64,000 bases of DNA from Oasisia sp. SBJ-2009 (Eukaryota > Annelida > Polychaeta > Sabellida > Siboglinidae): contig OZ024854.1 of the NCBI GenBank assembly GCA_964017155.1, positions 69,396,754 through 69,460,753 on the forward strand, written 5' to 3'. Under the pieces are notes generated by a model. That model was not told the origin of the DNA, ran no database searches, and saw nothing but the letters and a program-made list of their open reading frames with translations. Positions 1 through 10,974 of the stretch are shown here, piece by piece (the stretch's first letter is position 1; the number at the start of each line of letters is the position of its first letter). The position numbers and the translations under genes are program-made.

Positions 1-74
1 CATAAAATATGTATACAAATAATAGTAATTTTATCTAGATTTAAGGGTCTATATAAATATTCTTGTTATTATGA

Positions 75-1180
75 GTATGTCATCGCGAAGAGAAAACGAC
101 CGAGTTATCCTCTATCTATCATCAAGCCTCTGGTTTTCCAAATCGGTCTTCGGAGTATGTTTCCGAGCATTGCCGTGAACAGCTTCGAAAACTTGGTGTT
201 TCCCTGTCGTACTCTTCTTCTGGTGTTGACTTTGTTACTTTCTTTGTGTAGGTGGACTGTCATCGAGCTGTTGTGTAAATGTCTTTCAGAAATTCGATGT
301 GTATAGGTCGTCTGGACGCGTCGCGAGGACTGTACGGAGTCGAAGGCTGTCTCCTAGTCGACGGACACAATGCAGAGCAGGGTATATTCTCGGCATTTCT
401 CCTTAATTCAATTGGTGTGTATTCACGATGTGGTCTGTCGTTGAGAATTAACCTGCACCTTAGTTTTGCTTCTTCTCGTGACTCGTTTTCGTTGAGTGTT
501 TCTCGAGCCTGTTTGTGAGTAATTCCGTGAGTACTTTATATATGTTTGATAATATACATATCGGTACGCAGTTATTAATGTCTTTCTGATTTCCATTCTT
601 GAAGATTATCACCATCTTAGCGTTCCTCCACGCTGTGGGTATTCGTCTTTCTAGTAAACATTTTGTGGACAGCTCAGCAAGTGTCTTCGAGGTGGCATCT
701 TCTGCTTTTAATGGCTCGATGTTTATAATTATGATCACTGCTCGATGTTGTCCCAGTGTTCGACCTCCCGTCGTGTTATCTCAGTTACATCTTTTGGGTT
801 GGTGTAAATTATTTCCTACTCTGTTCACTGTCATATGCCTCGGTGTAGAATTCCTCGATGATTCGTTCAATGATTTGATCTTGATCATGGTTTTCTATAC
901 CCTGCTTGTCAAAGAGTATTCTGTCTGCTTTGGCCTAGTGTCGGCCTTCTTCTGATGTTACTCCGACTCTTTCATACAATGATTGTTTCTCATATGATCA
1001 CATGGCTGATCTGATGACCCCATTTGCGTTTTTTTCCTACGTAATCTATCTGTTTTTATGGTCGCTGTTTTCCATAATTTCTCGTCATCAGGAGTCGTGT
1101 TGGTGACGATATCGTCGAGTTTATTGGCTCGTTGATTGTTTTAGCTATACTTTTCGCCTCTTCGCATATCAAATTTTATT
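75..1180 (-). mobile_element. Decayed LINE reverse-transcriptase relic
   Basis: On the minus strand, conceptual translation in shifting frames gives an RT core of a non-LTR retrotransposon. The best open piece (460-738) reads WRNAKMVIIFKNGNQKDINN followed by LSNIYKVL and LLTNRLEK, which matches RT blocks 1-2 (W..A.....K.G...D..NYRPI.LL....K). Further downstream in another frame come AFDSVQ-like and RRVRQGNTKFSKLFTAMLGNI, matching block B (GVRQGD..SP.LF). Stops and frameshifts break it many times, and the end near position 75 may be truncation or decay. Upstream (800-1180) a linker-like translation is faintly visible. A (CAA)6 run sits at 1183-1201. The RT family assignment is secure; the clade (RTE-like or CR1-like) is not. 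Confidence 0.7.
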
Positions 1181-1311
1181 TAACAACAACAACAACAACA
1201 TTATGTAATACATATGCAAACAATATTTAAAAATATTTTGCTACGTGGTGGTCACATGGCACATGATGTGCCGTCTTCTTGTGACTCCAAAACACAAACT
1301 TCGAAATTTAA

Positions 1312-1484
<173 letters not shown>

Positions 1485-1565
1485 AATATAGGACTACTTA
1501 TTCATGTACTTTGTCCGTTCTTCAACAACATTTATCTCATGGATTTAATACCGTTGGTTGAAGCG

Positions 1566-2709
1566 CTTCTAGTCCACAACACGTAGGACCTAGTTCACAA
1601 CGCGTTGGACCTAGTTCACAACACGTAGGCCCTAGTTCACAACACGTAGGCCCTAGTTCACAACGCGTAGGTCCTAGTTCACAACGCGTTGGACCTAGTT
1701 CACAACACGTAGGCCCTAGTTCACAACGCGTAGGCCCTAGTTCACAACACGTTGGACCTAGTTCACAACGCGTAGGCCCTAGTTCACAACACGTTGGACC
1801 TAGTTCACAACGCGTAGAACCTATTTCACAACGCGTAGGCCCTAGTTCACAACACGTAGAACCTATTTCACAACGCGTAGGCCCTAGTTCACAACGCGTT
1901 GGACCTAGTTCACAACACGTAGGCCCTAGTTCACAACGCGTAGGCCCTAGTTCACAACGCGTTGGACCTAGTTCACAACACGTAGGCCCTAGTTCACAAC
2001 GCGTAGGCCCTAGTTCACAACACGTTGGACCTAGTTCACAACGCGTAGGCCCTAGTTCACAACACGTTGGACCTAGTTCACAACGCGTAGAACCTATTTC
2101 ACAACGCGTAGGCCCTAGTTCACAACACGTAGAACCTATTTCACAACGCGTAGGCCCTAGTTCACAACGCGTAGAACCTATTTCACAACGCGTAGGCCCT
2201 AGTTCACAACGCGTAGAACCTATTTCACAACGCGTAGGCCCTAGTTCACAACCCGTAGAACCTATTTCACAACGCGTAGGCCCTAGTTCACAACACGTAG
2301 GCCCTAGTTCACAACACGTAGGACCTAGTTCACAACGCGTAGGCCCTAGTTCACAACCCGTAGAACCTATTTCACAACGCGTAGGCCCTAGTTCACAACA
2401 CGTAGGCCCTAGTTTACAACACGTAAGCTCTAGTTCACAACACGTAGGCCCTAGTTTACAACACGTAAGCCCTAGTTCACAACATGTAGGCCCTAGTTTA
2501 CAACACGTAGACCCTAGTTCACAACACGTATGACCTAGTTCACAACGCGTAGGCCCTAGTTCACAACACGTAGGCCCTAGTTTACAACACGTAGGCCCAA
2601 GTTAACATCACGTAGAACCTAGTTCACAACACGTAGGCCCTAGTTCACATCAGGTAGGCCCTAGTTTACAACACGTAGGCCCTAGTTCACAACTTGTAGG
2701 ACCTAGTTA
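1566..2709. repeat. 21-bp minisatellite, about 54 copies
   Basis: Tandem 21-bp unit with core CCTAGTTCACAAC followed by ACGTAGG, GCGTAGG, GCGTTGG or GCGTAGAA variants. A block starting at GCGTTGGACC (1686) recurs at 1959, a shift of exactly 13 units (273 bp), so a higher-order duplication lies on top of the simple array. Units degenerate toward the right end (TTTACAAC variants after 2410). Confidence 0.97.
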
Positions 2710-3560
2710 GTTTTCGACAAGTTGAATGATGATTAATTTTATTTATACAAACCATTTGCACAATTGAGCAAGTTCGCTGTTTAGCATGTCACACAGCTAA
2801 TATATATTGCAGAGAGTTAATATATAAATGCGCCATTGAAACAACTTGTGCTAAGCTATCTGGTGACACGCTGACAACGCCGTTAGAATGTACATATAGC
2901 AATTAATTAAAGTTTAAAATGCATTTTTTTATTTAGCGTTTTTTCAACGGTAAATATGACATGCCCTTGTACTCTAATTCTAATATAATATTACACCATT
3001 TGTAGTGCATTTCTGTTTTGATTCGTACTGGGTTGAGGGCCCTAAAATGTATTCATTCCGCATTTTTATGAGTTCTTTCCACCTATGACGATTCTCTGCC
3101 ACTCTCTGCCTCTCCTGGCGTTTGACTGCTGTTCCCTCTGCGATCCTTGCACCGTCTCTATATCCTGTCTCCACATCCCACAGTTCAGTGTGCGTTGTAC
3201 ACACCCAGTCACCCACGCACACGCATCAAGTGTGGGGTGCAGCGCGGTTCAACTAAGACACGGTCTCAGTGCACTATAACTGACTGGACCAGGCAAGTTT
3301 CAAATAGGACCGTGCCTAGTCCCACTATAGGAGTGACTCGGCTTACGACGAACTCGGGCTATTTACGTGGCTCAGCCTCCAAAGCGGACGAGGAAAGACA
3401 CGGCTGGCACCTGACGAGGGATCGGCTCCCGACACCGGGGCAAGGCCCGCTCCCGTCCGGCCCGGCGCCTGGCCCGGCCCCAGGCAGCTACACGAGCGAC
3501 TGGGTGGAGGAAATGTACGCTCTCGGAGCCTTGGGTCGAGACGGCCTCTGGTTGGTTCTC
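2710..3560. other. Spacer without a recognised gene
   Basis: The left part is AT-rich. 3240-3560 is GC-rich and open on the plus strand (frame 3147-3569; Pro/Gly-rich stretch GQGPLPSGPAPGPAPG, then YTSDWVEEMYALGALG), running straight into the 28-bp array. I recognise no domain. It could be a decayed exon or a CpG-rich noncoding stretch. Confidence 0.4.
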
Positions 3561-3564
3561 TTCA

Positions 3565-5640
3565 AATGACGTGTCAGTCAGTGATTTGATCAAATGACGT
3601 GTCAGGCGGTGATTTGTTCAAATGACGTGTCAGGTGGTGATTTGTTCAAATGGCGTTTCAGTCAGTGATTTGTTCAAATGGCGTGTCAGTCAGTGATTTG
3701 ATCAAATGGTGTGTCAAGCGGTGATTTGTTCAAGTAACGTGTCAGGAGGTCATTTGTTCAAACGACGTGTCAGGAGGTCATTTGTTCAAACGACGTGTCA
3801 GGAGGTCATTTGTTCAAACGACGTGTCAGGCGGTGCTTTGTTCAAACGACATGTCAGGCGGTGTTTTGTTCAAATGACGTGTCAGGCGGTGTTTTGTTCA
3901 AACGACGTGTCAGGAGGTCATTTGTTCAAACGACGTGTCAGGCGGTGTTTTGTTCAAATGACGTGTCAGGCGGTGCTTTGTTCAAATGACGTGTCATGCG
4001 GTGCTTTGTTCAAATGACGTGTCAAGCGGTGCTTTGTTCAAATGACGTGTCAGGCGGTGCTTTGTTCAAATGACGTGTCACGCGATGCTTTGTTCAAATG
4101 ACGTGTCAAGCGGTGCTTTGTTCAAATGACGTGTCGAGCGGTGCTTTGTTCAAATGACGTGTCAAGCGGTGCTTTGTTCAAATGACGTGTCGGGCGGTGC
4201 TTTGTTCAAATGACGTGTCAAGCGGTGCTTTGTTCAAATGACGTGTCAAGCGGTGCTTTGTTCAAATGACGTGTCAGGTGGTGCTTTGTTCAAATGACGT
4301 GTCAAGCGGTGCTTTGATCAAATGACGTGACAGGCGGTGCTTTGTTTAAAAGACGTGTCAAGCGGTGCTTTGTTTAAAAGACGTGTCTGGCGGTGCTTTG
4401 TTCAAATGACGTGTCAGGCGGTGCTTTGTTCAAATGACGTGTCAGGTGGTGCTTTGTTCAAATGACGTGTCAGGCGGTGCTTTGTTCAAATGACGTATCA
4501 GGCGGTGCTTTGTTCAAATGACGTGTCAGGTGGTGCTTTGTTCAAATGACGTGTCAAGCGGTGCTTTGATCAAATGACGTGACAGGCGGTGCTTTGTTTA
4601 AAAGACGTGTCAAGCGGTGCTTTGTTTAAAAGACGTGTCAGACGGTGCTTTGTTCAAATGACGTGTCAAGCGGTGCTTTGTTCAAATGACGTGTCAGGCG
4701 GTGCTTTGTTCAAATGACGTGTCAGGCGGTGCTTTGTTCAAATGACGTGTCAGGCGGTGCTTTGTTCAAATGACGTGTCAGGCGGTCTTCACGTTTTCAA
4801 GTATTTTACTGCTTAAGAGTGATATTTCACTATCCTGCAGTTGTGATTAAAATAATGTGCGCTAAAATAATAAGTTAATAAAATAAATATGACAATAGAT
4901 AAATCCAGTTAACTGTACATTAAGTGTACATTAAAACGATGAATAAATTAATAAGATAAATATAATAAATAGATAAAAATAATAAGGTTAATAAAATATT
5001 AGAATAAATAGAGCGGTGCTTTGTTTAAAAGACGTGTCAGGCGGTGCTTTGTTCAAATGACGTGCCAAGCGGTGCTTTGTTCAAATGACGTGCCAAGCGG
5101 TGCTTTGATCAAATGACCTGTCAGGCGGTGCTTTGTTCAAATGACGTACCAAGCGGTGCTTTATTCAAATGACGTGCCAAGCGGTGCTTTGATCAAATGA
5201 CTTGTCAGGCGGTGCTTTGTTCAAATGACGTGTCAAGCGGTGCTTTGTTCAAATGACGTGCCAAGCGGTGATTTGTTCAAATGACGGGTCAAGCGGTGCT
5301 TTGATCAAATGACGTGTCAAGCGGTGCTTTGTTGAAATGGCGTGTCAAGCGGTGTTTTGTTGAAATGACGTGTTAGGCGGTGCTTTGGTCATATGACGTG
5401 TGAAGGGGTGTCTTGTTCAAGTGACGTGTTAGACGATGCTTTGTTCAAAAGACGTGTCAAGCTTTTCGTTGTTCAAATGACATATCAGGCGGTGCTTTGT
5501 TCAAATGACGTGTCAAGCTGTGCTTTGGTCATATGACGTGTCAGGCGGTGATTTGTTCAAGTGACGTGTCAGGTTGTGCTTTGTTCAAATGACGTGTCAA
5601 CAGAGGTTTTGTACAAATGACGTGTCTGGTGACGTCTTTG
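3565..5640. repeat. 28-bp minisatellite in two blocks, about 65 copies
   Basis: The unit is about 28 bp, core TTGTTCAAATGACGTGTCA followed by GGCGGTGCT or AAGCGGTGCT. Blocks run about 3565-4785 and 5012-5640, separated by about 225 bp of AT-rich unique sequence. The left end carries GTGATTTG and GTCATTTG variants, the centre is homogeneous GTGCTTTG, and the right end is the most diverged. The period is not a multiple of three, so the short ORFs at 3706-4017 are incidental. Confidence 0.96.
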
Positions 5641-5861
5641 TCAATTAATTGCGTGACAAGTCTCGTGTGTATGGCGCGTTAGGGGACGGCGTCTTCAGAA
5701 AGAAATAATTGGGGACGCGTCGTGTGTATCAGCTGTTGATGGGAACAGCTGCAGCCATGTGCCAAACCTCAACATATCTCTACAAAACTCAGTGTTACGT
5801 ACAAGACAAAGTGACCCGTGACCCGTACAAAACACATCATCATCGTCATGCACCGCTTCCA

Positions 5862-6062
5862 TCACTTGACTATTGCTCTCTCTCTCCATTTATCTCTCTG
5901 CCGTAAGAGTGATGTCCATGAGTCGGTCTTTATGTATCTCAGCTTCAGGTTTCTCTTGATGGTATCCTTGAACCGGAGACGAGGGCGCTCTCTCTTTCTG
6001 TGACCAGAAGACAGTTGAGAGTAAATAATCTGCTTTGGTAGCCTATCTGGTGACATCCTCAC
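5862..6062 (-). pseudogene. LINE C-terminal tail
   Basis: Final 66 codons of the same LINE: RLPKQIIYSQLSSGHRKRER, RFKDTIKRNLK, DSWTSLLRQRDKWRE. This basic tail with RDKWR is characteristic of the family. It is also the 3' part retained, after an internal deletion, in the copy at 58590-59605. Confidence 0.8.
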
Positions 6063-6471
6063 CGGAGATTCTTTCTGATCAGAAGGTCTTCCATAGATGG
6101 CAGCCCTGTCCGCTCGAGTATGTCTTTGTTTGTCACTTTGTCCGTCTAGGTTATCCTCATGATCGAACGCAGATGTCGCAGCATGAAGGCATGCAGCTTT
6201 GTCACCTATCGTCTGTACACTGTCCAGGTCTCAGCTCCGTATAGGGGCGGGGGGTGGGGGGGGGGGGAGGTGGACAGCACGATTGCACGGTCTATCTTGC
6301 CTTTAACCCGCATGACGCATGGTGGTTGTTCCAGAGTCTCTTGCGTAGTCGGCCGAAAGATGCACTAGCTTTGGCCATCATCCTCTCTATTTCATCGTCA
6401 ATGCATCCATTACTTGATATAGTGATTCCGAGGTATAGGTGAATTCTAGAACAGAGTTCAGCTTGTTTTCA

Positions 6472-7080
6472 TCAACCATGATATCGTCCTCTCTGGTTCT
6501 TATAGAGTTGGGTTGGTACAGCATCTCGGTTAATCTTCAGGCCGAACTTCTTTGACGCATCGTAGAAAGCATCCACTATTTTCTGCATTTCTTCAGCAGA
6601 GTGGGCAACCAGTGCACTGTCATCTGCGAATAGCAGTATCCGGGTAGTCTTGGTCTTCGCTCTGAAGTGTGCGACTTTGAATAGGTCAGCGCACTGTCTG
6701 GACTGTATGTAGACACCATCCCCCATGTCTCGGAAAGCCTCGTCGAGCATTGCTGATATATAGGAAGATGGAGAAGAGCGTGGGGGCCAGTATACAACCT
6801 TGCTTGACTCCATTTGTAACACTGAACGATTCCGAGACTTCCCCTCCAACACTAACATTCGCCATATTTCCGGTATGTAAAGGTTTGATCATAGTTGTGA
6901 ACTTCTCTGGGCATCCATCCTTTCTCAGTAGCAGCCATAGCCATGCCCTCCCAACTGTATCTAACGCCTTATTGAAGTCGACAAATACCATGTACAATGG
7001 TCGGTCTTGCTTATGCTTAACGCACTCTTCTTGTAACTGTTGCAGATAAAATGTCATATCCACGGTGCTCAGGCTACCTC
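6472..7080 (-). pseudogene. LINE reverse transcriptase domain (broken)
   Basis: RT palm of the same element. Visible blocks: LYMVFVDFNKALDTVGRAW (block A with the first catalytic Asp; usual consensus FVDF.KAFDTV), GVKQGCILAPTLFSIFL (block B), then in a shifted frame RILLFADDSALVAHSAEEMQ (block C, the FADD catalytic pair) and KKFGLKINRD (block D/E). Frameshifts lie near 6850 and 6700, so A and C are not in one frame. The catalytic residues survive but the protein cannot be made from this copy. Confidence 0.85.
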
Positions 7081-7345
7081 TGCAGCCATAATATTGTGTC
7101 TTCGGAACTACCTCTGGTGTTATGTGGGTAGATAGTCTGTTGAGGAGGATCCTGACGAAGATCTTGCCAACTATGGAAAGAATAGAGTTACCTCTATATT
7201 TCCCACTGTCTGTTCGATCACCTTTCTTGTAGATGGTTACAATACTGGCATCCTTCTATGGTTATAGTACAACACCCACCTCCCAAGCCTCCGGGCTTCC
7301 ATACTTCAGCAGGAATTCCATATCCCCTAGGTGCTTTGCCATCTT

Positions 7346-7940
7346 TCAGCCGGCGATTGCACTAGCCATTTCAATCATGGTTGGGATCACATCGATGCTT
7401 GTCTTGGTAATGCGCTGCGAGATGTTGTCCAGACTTTTGTTATATATGTCGCCAGGGAAGTTGAGTAGCTTCTGGAAGTGTTCACTCCATCTTGCCACAA
7501 CTCTCTTGCTATAAGAGAAGGTCTCCATTCCATCTGTTGATTTCAGGTGAACATATTCCTTCACATCCTTCAGTCCATTGTAGATGCCCTTCATGTCGTT
7601 TCTGTCAGCACCTCTCTGCAGCGCCACTGCCTTCTTTTCCCACCAGTCTGATTTCAGTGAACGGGTGCATTTCTTTGCAGTCTGCATGTATCTTTGTATG
7701 CTGCAGTGGTGCTTCTGGTTTGCAAAGCTGGTGGGCTTGGTCTCTTCTCCTCATAGAGTCTGTAGCTCCTGGTCGTTGGGGTCGATCCAGTCCTGGTGTT
7801 TTCTGTCTGGCTTGCCAAGATATGTTTTGGCTGTGCTATATACGACCTGCTGCAGAGCTGCCCATTCCTCGTCTGGTGTTGAGCTTTCCTTCTCCTGCCA
7901 TTGGGCGAGAGCACTGTCCATCTTCTGCTCAAAAATCACC
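7346..7940 (-). pseudogene. LINE inter-domain region (broken)
   Basis: Connects endonuclease and RT of the same element. The minus-strand translation shows SALAQWQEKES and WAALQQVVYSTAKTYLGK, then SDWWEKKAVALQRGADRNDM, GLKDVKEY and VVARWSEHFQKLLN, which match the linker typical of this LINE group (W..KA.E.Q.A.D..D....Y..L...HF..LLN). A frameshift near 7690 divides it. No catalytic residues are expected here. Confidence 0.75.
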
Positions 7941-8051
7941 CTGATGGTACTTGGTTTTGTTGTGTTGAGATTGGTCGGCTTTCTTGTCCCCTGCTGTTGT
8001 GCTTTTGTCGTATTCTGAAAGTCCTTTTGACCTCAGCATCTGGTGATCGGT

Positions 8052-8880
8052 TCAGCCGTTAGCTCCACGCATGGCTAGGGTACTGTGGATGTCCATCTTA
8101 TCCCGACACCTCGTGATGAGGAAGTCAATCGTATGCCAGTGTCCGGAACGAGGATGCATCCAAGTGGACTTGCGTTCATCCTTGAACATGGTGTTCGTCA
8201 CTATCAGTTCGAACTCAGACAGAGCACAGAGCCAGTAGAAGCACGCCATTGGAGTTGCATTTCCAGGTCCCGTGTTTGCCCATGACCAAGGGCCACTTGT
8301 CATTGTCTCTTCCTTTCCTCGCATTAAAGTCTCCTATCAGCAATAGTTTTTCTGTACGAAGGATGCCATTGAGCATACTTGCCAGCTGGTTGTAGAAGGC
8401 CTGCTTGTTTTCATGTGGGTTTGGCATTGTTGGAGCGTACACGCTGATAATTGTAGCAAAGTTGTCCTTGCTCAGTCATGATTCTGCCACTTACTGGCCG
8501 CGGCATTTCTGACGATATCCTTTTGATAGCAAAGCCCACTCCGACGTCCCTTCTTTCTCCTTCGGGTTTGGTAGTCCAGAAGAAAAAGTATTCCAAGTCG
8601 TTGAGACTACCAGACTCTGAGAAACTTGTTTCACATAGGGCGGCGATGTCGATGGTGTATTTGGCAAGATCCATTGCTACTAGTGCCTTACGTCTTTCTA
8701 GTCGGTCAGCTGCTTCTCGGTCGAGGAGAGTCCTGACGTTCCATTGTGCAATTGTCAGTAGTTGTCGTCTTCTTCCTAACTGATTTTCCACTGTCGACGG
8801 AAGATGAGGTCGAGCAGCGCGGTCCTTGGTAACCCGGGCAACGGCCGCTCCGTTATGGTGTTTCGTGCAGTTGTACATTT
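8052..8880 (-). pseudogene. LINE APE-like endonuclease domain (broken)
   Basis: Part of the 5838-9190 element; would nick target DNA for target-primed reverse transcription. Visible motifs: IAQWNVRTLLD near the N-terminus, ALCETSFSESGSL (catalytic Glu region), GVGFAIK, then in another frame LLIGDFNARKGRDND (the Asp/Asn pair of APE enzymes) and HTIDFLITRCRDK, the C-terminal region that normally carries the catalytic Asp/His. The start ATG at 8876-8878 begins MYNCTKHH and is conserved in the second copy at 58923. Frameshifts lie near 8440 and 8320, so the domain is split over three frames. Confidence 0.8.
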
Positions 8881-9219
8881 CATAGAAGCTGCCAGCAAAA
8901 CGTATTGAAGTGCCGCTGGCTTTTACAAGTTACTTGCGGCTTTCTATCGGGGAGCAAATAGAGGTCTCAGACCGGCAAGAACATGTCAAGACAGGCGCAA
9001 GCCATTTGTCCCTGCAGTGGCTGGTCGAGAGATGTTCGGAGTTCCATAAATCAACCGTCCTTTTTGCTGGTTAGGGTTTGCTCCCTTAGCCTCCGGTTCT
9101 GTCAAGAACCTGTACCACAAGGCAGTGGCTAACAACTCTGCAAGGCAGGGGCGTCAAACTCCCTGAGGTATTGCAATACCTGAGGTACTGCAACAACTGC
9201 ACACCTTGTAGGACACACA

Positions 9220-9895
9220 ATGACACGATCAAGACTCAGTGATGTGACCAAGACTCAGTGATGTGACCAAGACTCAGTGATGTGACCAAGACTCAGCGGC
9301 ACGTAGAAGACCCAGTGACACGACCAAGACTCATTGACCCGTCCAGGACTCGGTGACGCGATCAAGAATTAGTGACAAGTACAAAACTCAATGAACCATA
9401 TACGACTCAATGACACGAACAAAACTCCACGTTACGCTTAAGATAGTGTGCTGCTGAGTGACCCGTACAAGACTGAGTGACCCGTACAAGACTGAGTGAC
9501 CCATACAGGACTGAGTGACTCGTACAAGACTGAGTGACCCATACAAGACTGAGTGACCCGTACAAGACTGAGTGACCCATACAAGACTGAGTGACCCGTA
9601 CAAGACTGAGTGACGCATACAAGACTGAGTGACCCGTACAAAACCGAGTGACCCGTACACAACTGAGTGACTCGTACAAGACTGAATGACCGCTACAAGA
9701 CTGAGTAACCCATACGAGACTGAGTGACCCGTACAAGACTGAATGACCGCTACAAGACTGAGTGATCCCTACAAGACTGAGTGACTCCCTACATGACTGA
9801 GTGACCCATACAAGACTGAATGACCGCTACAAGGACTGAGTGATCCCTACAAGACTGAGTGACCCGTACAAGACTGAGTGACCCGTACAAGATGT
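9220..9895. repeat. 19-bp minisatellite, about 35 copies
   Basis: The 19-bp unit is AGTGACCCGTACAAGACTG with CATAC/CGTAC alternation. The first units (9230-9350) have the variant GTGATGTGACCAAGACTC. It starts about 30 bp beyond the 5' end of the neighbouring LINE. Confidence 0.95.
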
Positions 9896-10194
9896 CATGA
9901 CATAGAAATGTTATCATCTGCGTTCTACGAAGTTGTGAATCATATTCTGTTCTGATCTGTCCCGTCCAATTATTCCGTTCCGTTAGCATAAGCTTGACTA
10001 GTGTTTGCTATTGCTTTAGCAAACTACTATGTGCCTTGTAGGCCTACATAACAGTTCGTGGCACTTTCAAAATGGGTAGTTTAGAGAATATAAATTATTA
10101 CCATAAACATTCACTATCACTTCGATTTCAATTGCCTCCAGTGCTGTGCGACAGCTATTCTTTTATGATAATCCATTATCAGTTAATCAGATAG

Positions 10195-10690
10195 CAACAC
10201 TCGCCGTGCCGGGTGACATGAGCAGTTGGAGACATAATTCGTACTGCCGGGTGACATGAGTAGTTGGAGACAACACTCGCCGTGCCGGGTGACATGAGTT
10301 GTTGGAGACATAATTCGTACTGCCGGGTGACATGAGTAGTTGGAGACAACACTCGCCGTGCCGGGTGACATGAGTTGTTGGAGACATAATTCGTACTGCC
10401 GGGTGACATGAGTAGTTGGAGACAACACTCGCCGTGCCGGGTGACATGAGTTGTTGGAGACAGAACTCGTACTGCCGGGTGACATGAGTAGTTGGAGACA
10501 ACACTCGCCGTGCCGGGTGACATGAGTTGTTGGAGACATAATTCGTACTGCCGCGTGACATGAGTAGTTGGACACAGAACTCGTACTGCCGGGTGACATG
10601 AGTAGTTGGAGACAGAACTCGTACTGCCGGGTGACATGAGTAGTTGGAGACAGAACTCGTACTGCGTGCATGCACTGCGGGTGAAATGAG
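10195..10690. repeat. 38-bp minisatellite, about 13 copies
   Basis: 38-bp unit containing GCCGGGTGACATGAG then AGTTGGAGACA, with alternating CTCGCC and TTCGTA types that make a rough 76-bp dimer. All three minus-strand frames are open, an artefact of stop-free units. Confidence 0.95.
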
Positions 10691-10749
10691 TTGTTGGAAT
10701 AAATACTCAAGCAGACGAGACGAGAATATTTTCAATGCCATTTCATGTC

Positions 10750-10970
10750 TACTCCCCAAATCACACGCCCCTCTTCCAAAATCACACGTTCTATCCCGCA
10801 TATCACTTGTCCCGCCCCCAACGTCACACGCCAGCTCCCACATATCACTTGTCCCCATCCCAAAGTCACACGCCAGCTCCCACATATCACTTGTCCCCAT
10901 CCCAAAGTCACAGGCCAGCTCCCACATATCACTTGTCCCCATCCCAGAGTCACACGCCAGGTCCCGCCTA
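10750..10970. repeat. 42-bp tandem repeat, about 5 copies
   Basis: Unit includes CACATATCACTTGTCC followed by CCAAAGTCACACGCCAG. The left copies are diverged and the right three are nearly identical. It lies between the 38-bp and 45-bp arrays. Confidence 0.9.
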
Positions 10971-10974
10971 ATCA

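Larger units (their letters stand above)
5838..9190 (-). mobile_element. RTE-like LINE, near full length, broken
   Basis: A 3.35-kb minus-strand element. Reading right to left: a 5' leader (9190-8880) shared with the copy at 58590; an APE-type endonuclease (about 8880-8050); a linker (about 7940-7340); the RT (about 7080-6470); a C-terminal tail (6062-5862); and a 3' end with a short GATGAT-rich tail near 5840. The single-ORF layout of about 1,000 codons, and resemblance to 'craniofacial development protein 2-like' endonuclease-RT proteins, point to the RTE group. Multiple frameshifts and stops mean it cannot make one protein. Confidence 0.85.

Noticed and set aside
1566..2709. CRISPR-like regular repeats
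   Set aside because: Units are contiguous, with no unique spacers between them, in a eukaryotic context. The same applies to the 28-, 31- and 45-bp arrays.
3147..3569. 140-codon plus-strand ORF before the 28-bp array
   Set aside because: GC-rich and open, but without recognisable domain, splice signals or conservation evidence; left as a note within the spacer.
9388..9736. Minus-strand ORFs across the 19-bp array
   Set aside because: Tandem-repeat translation (SLVRVTQSC type) with no independent support.
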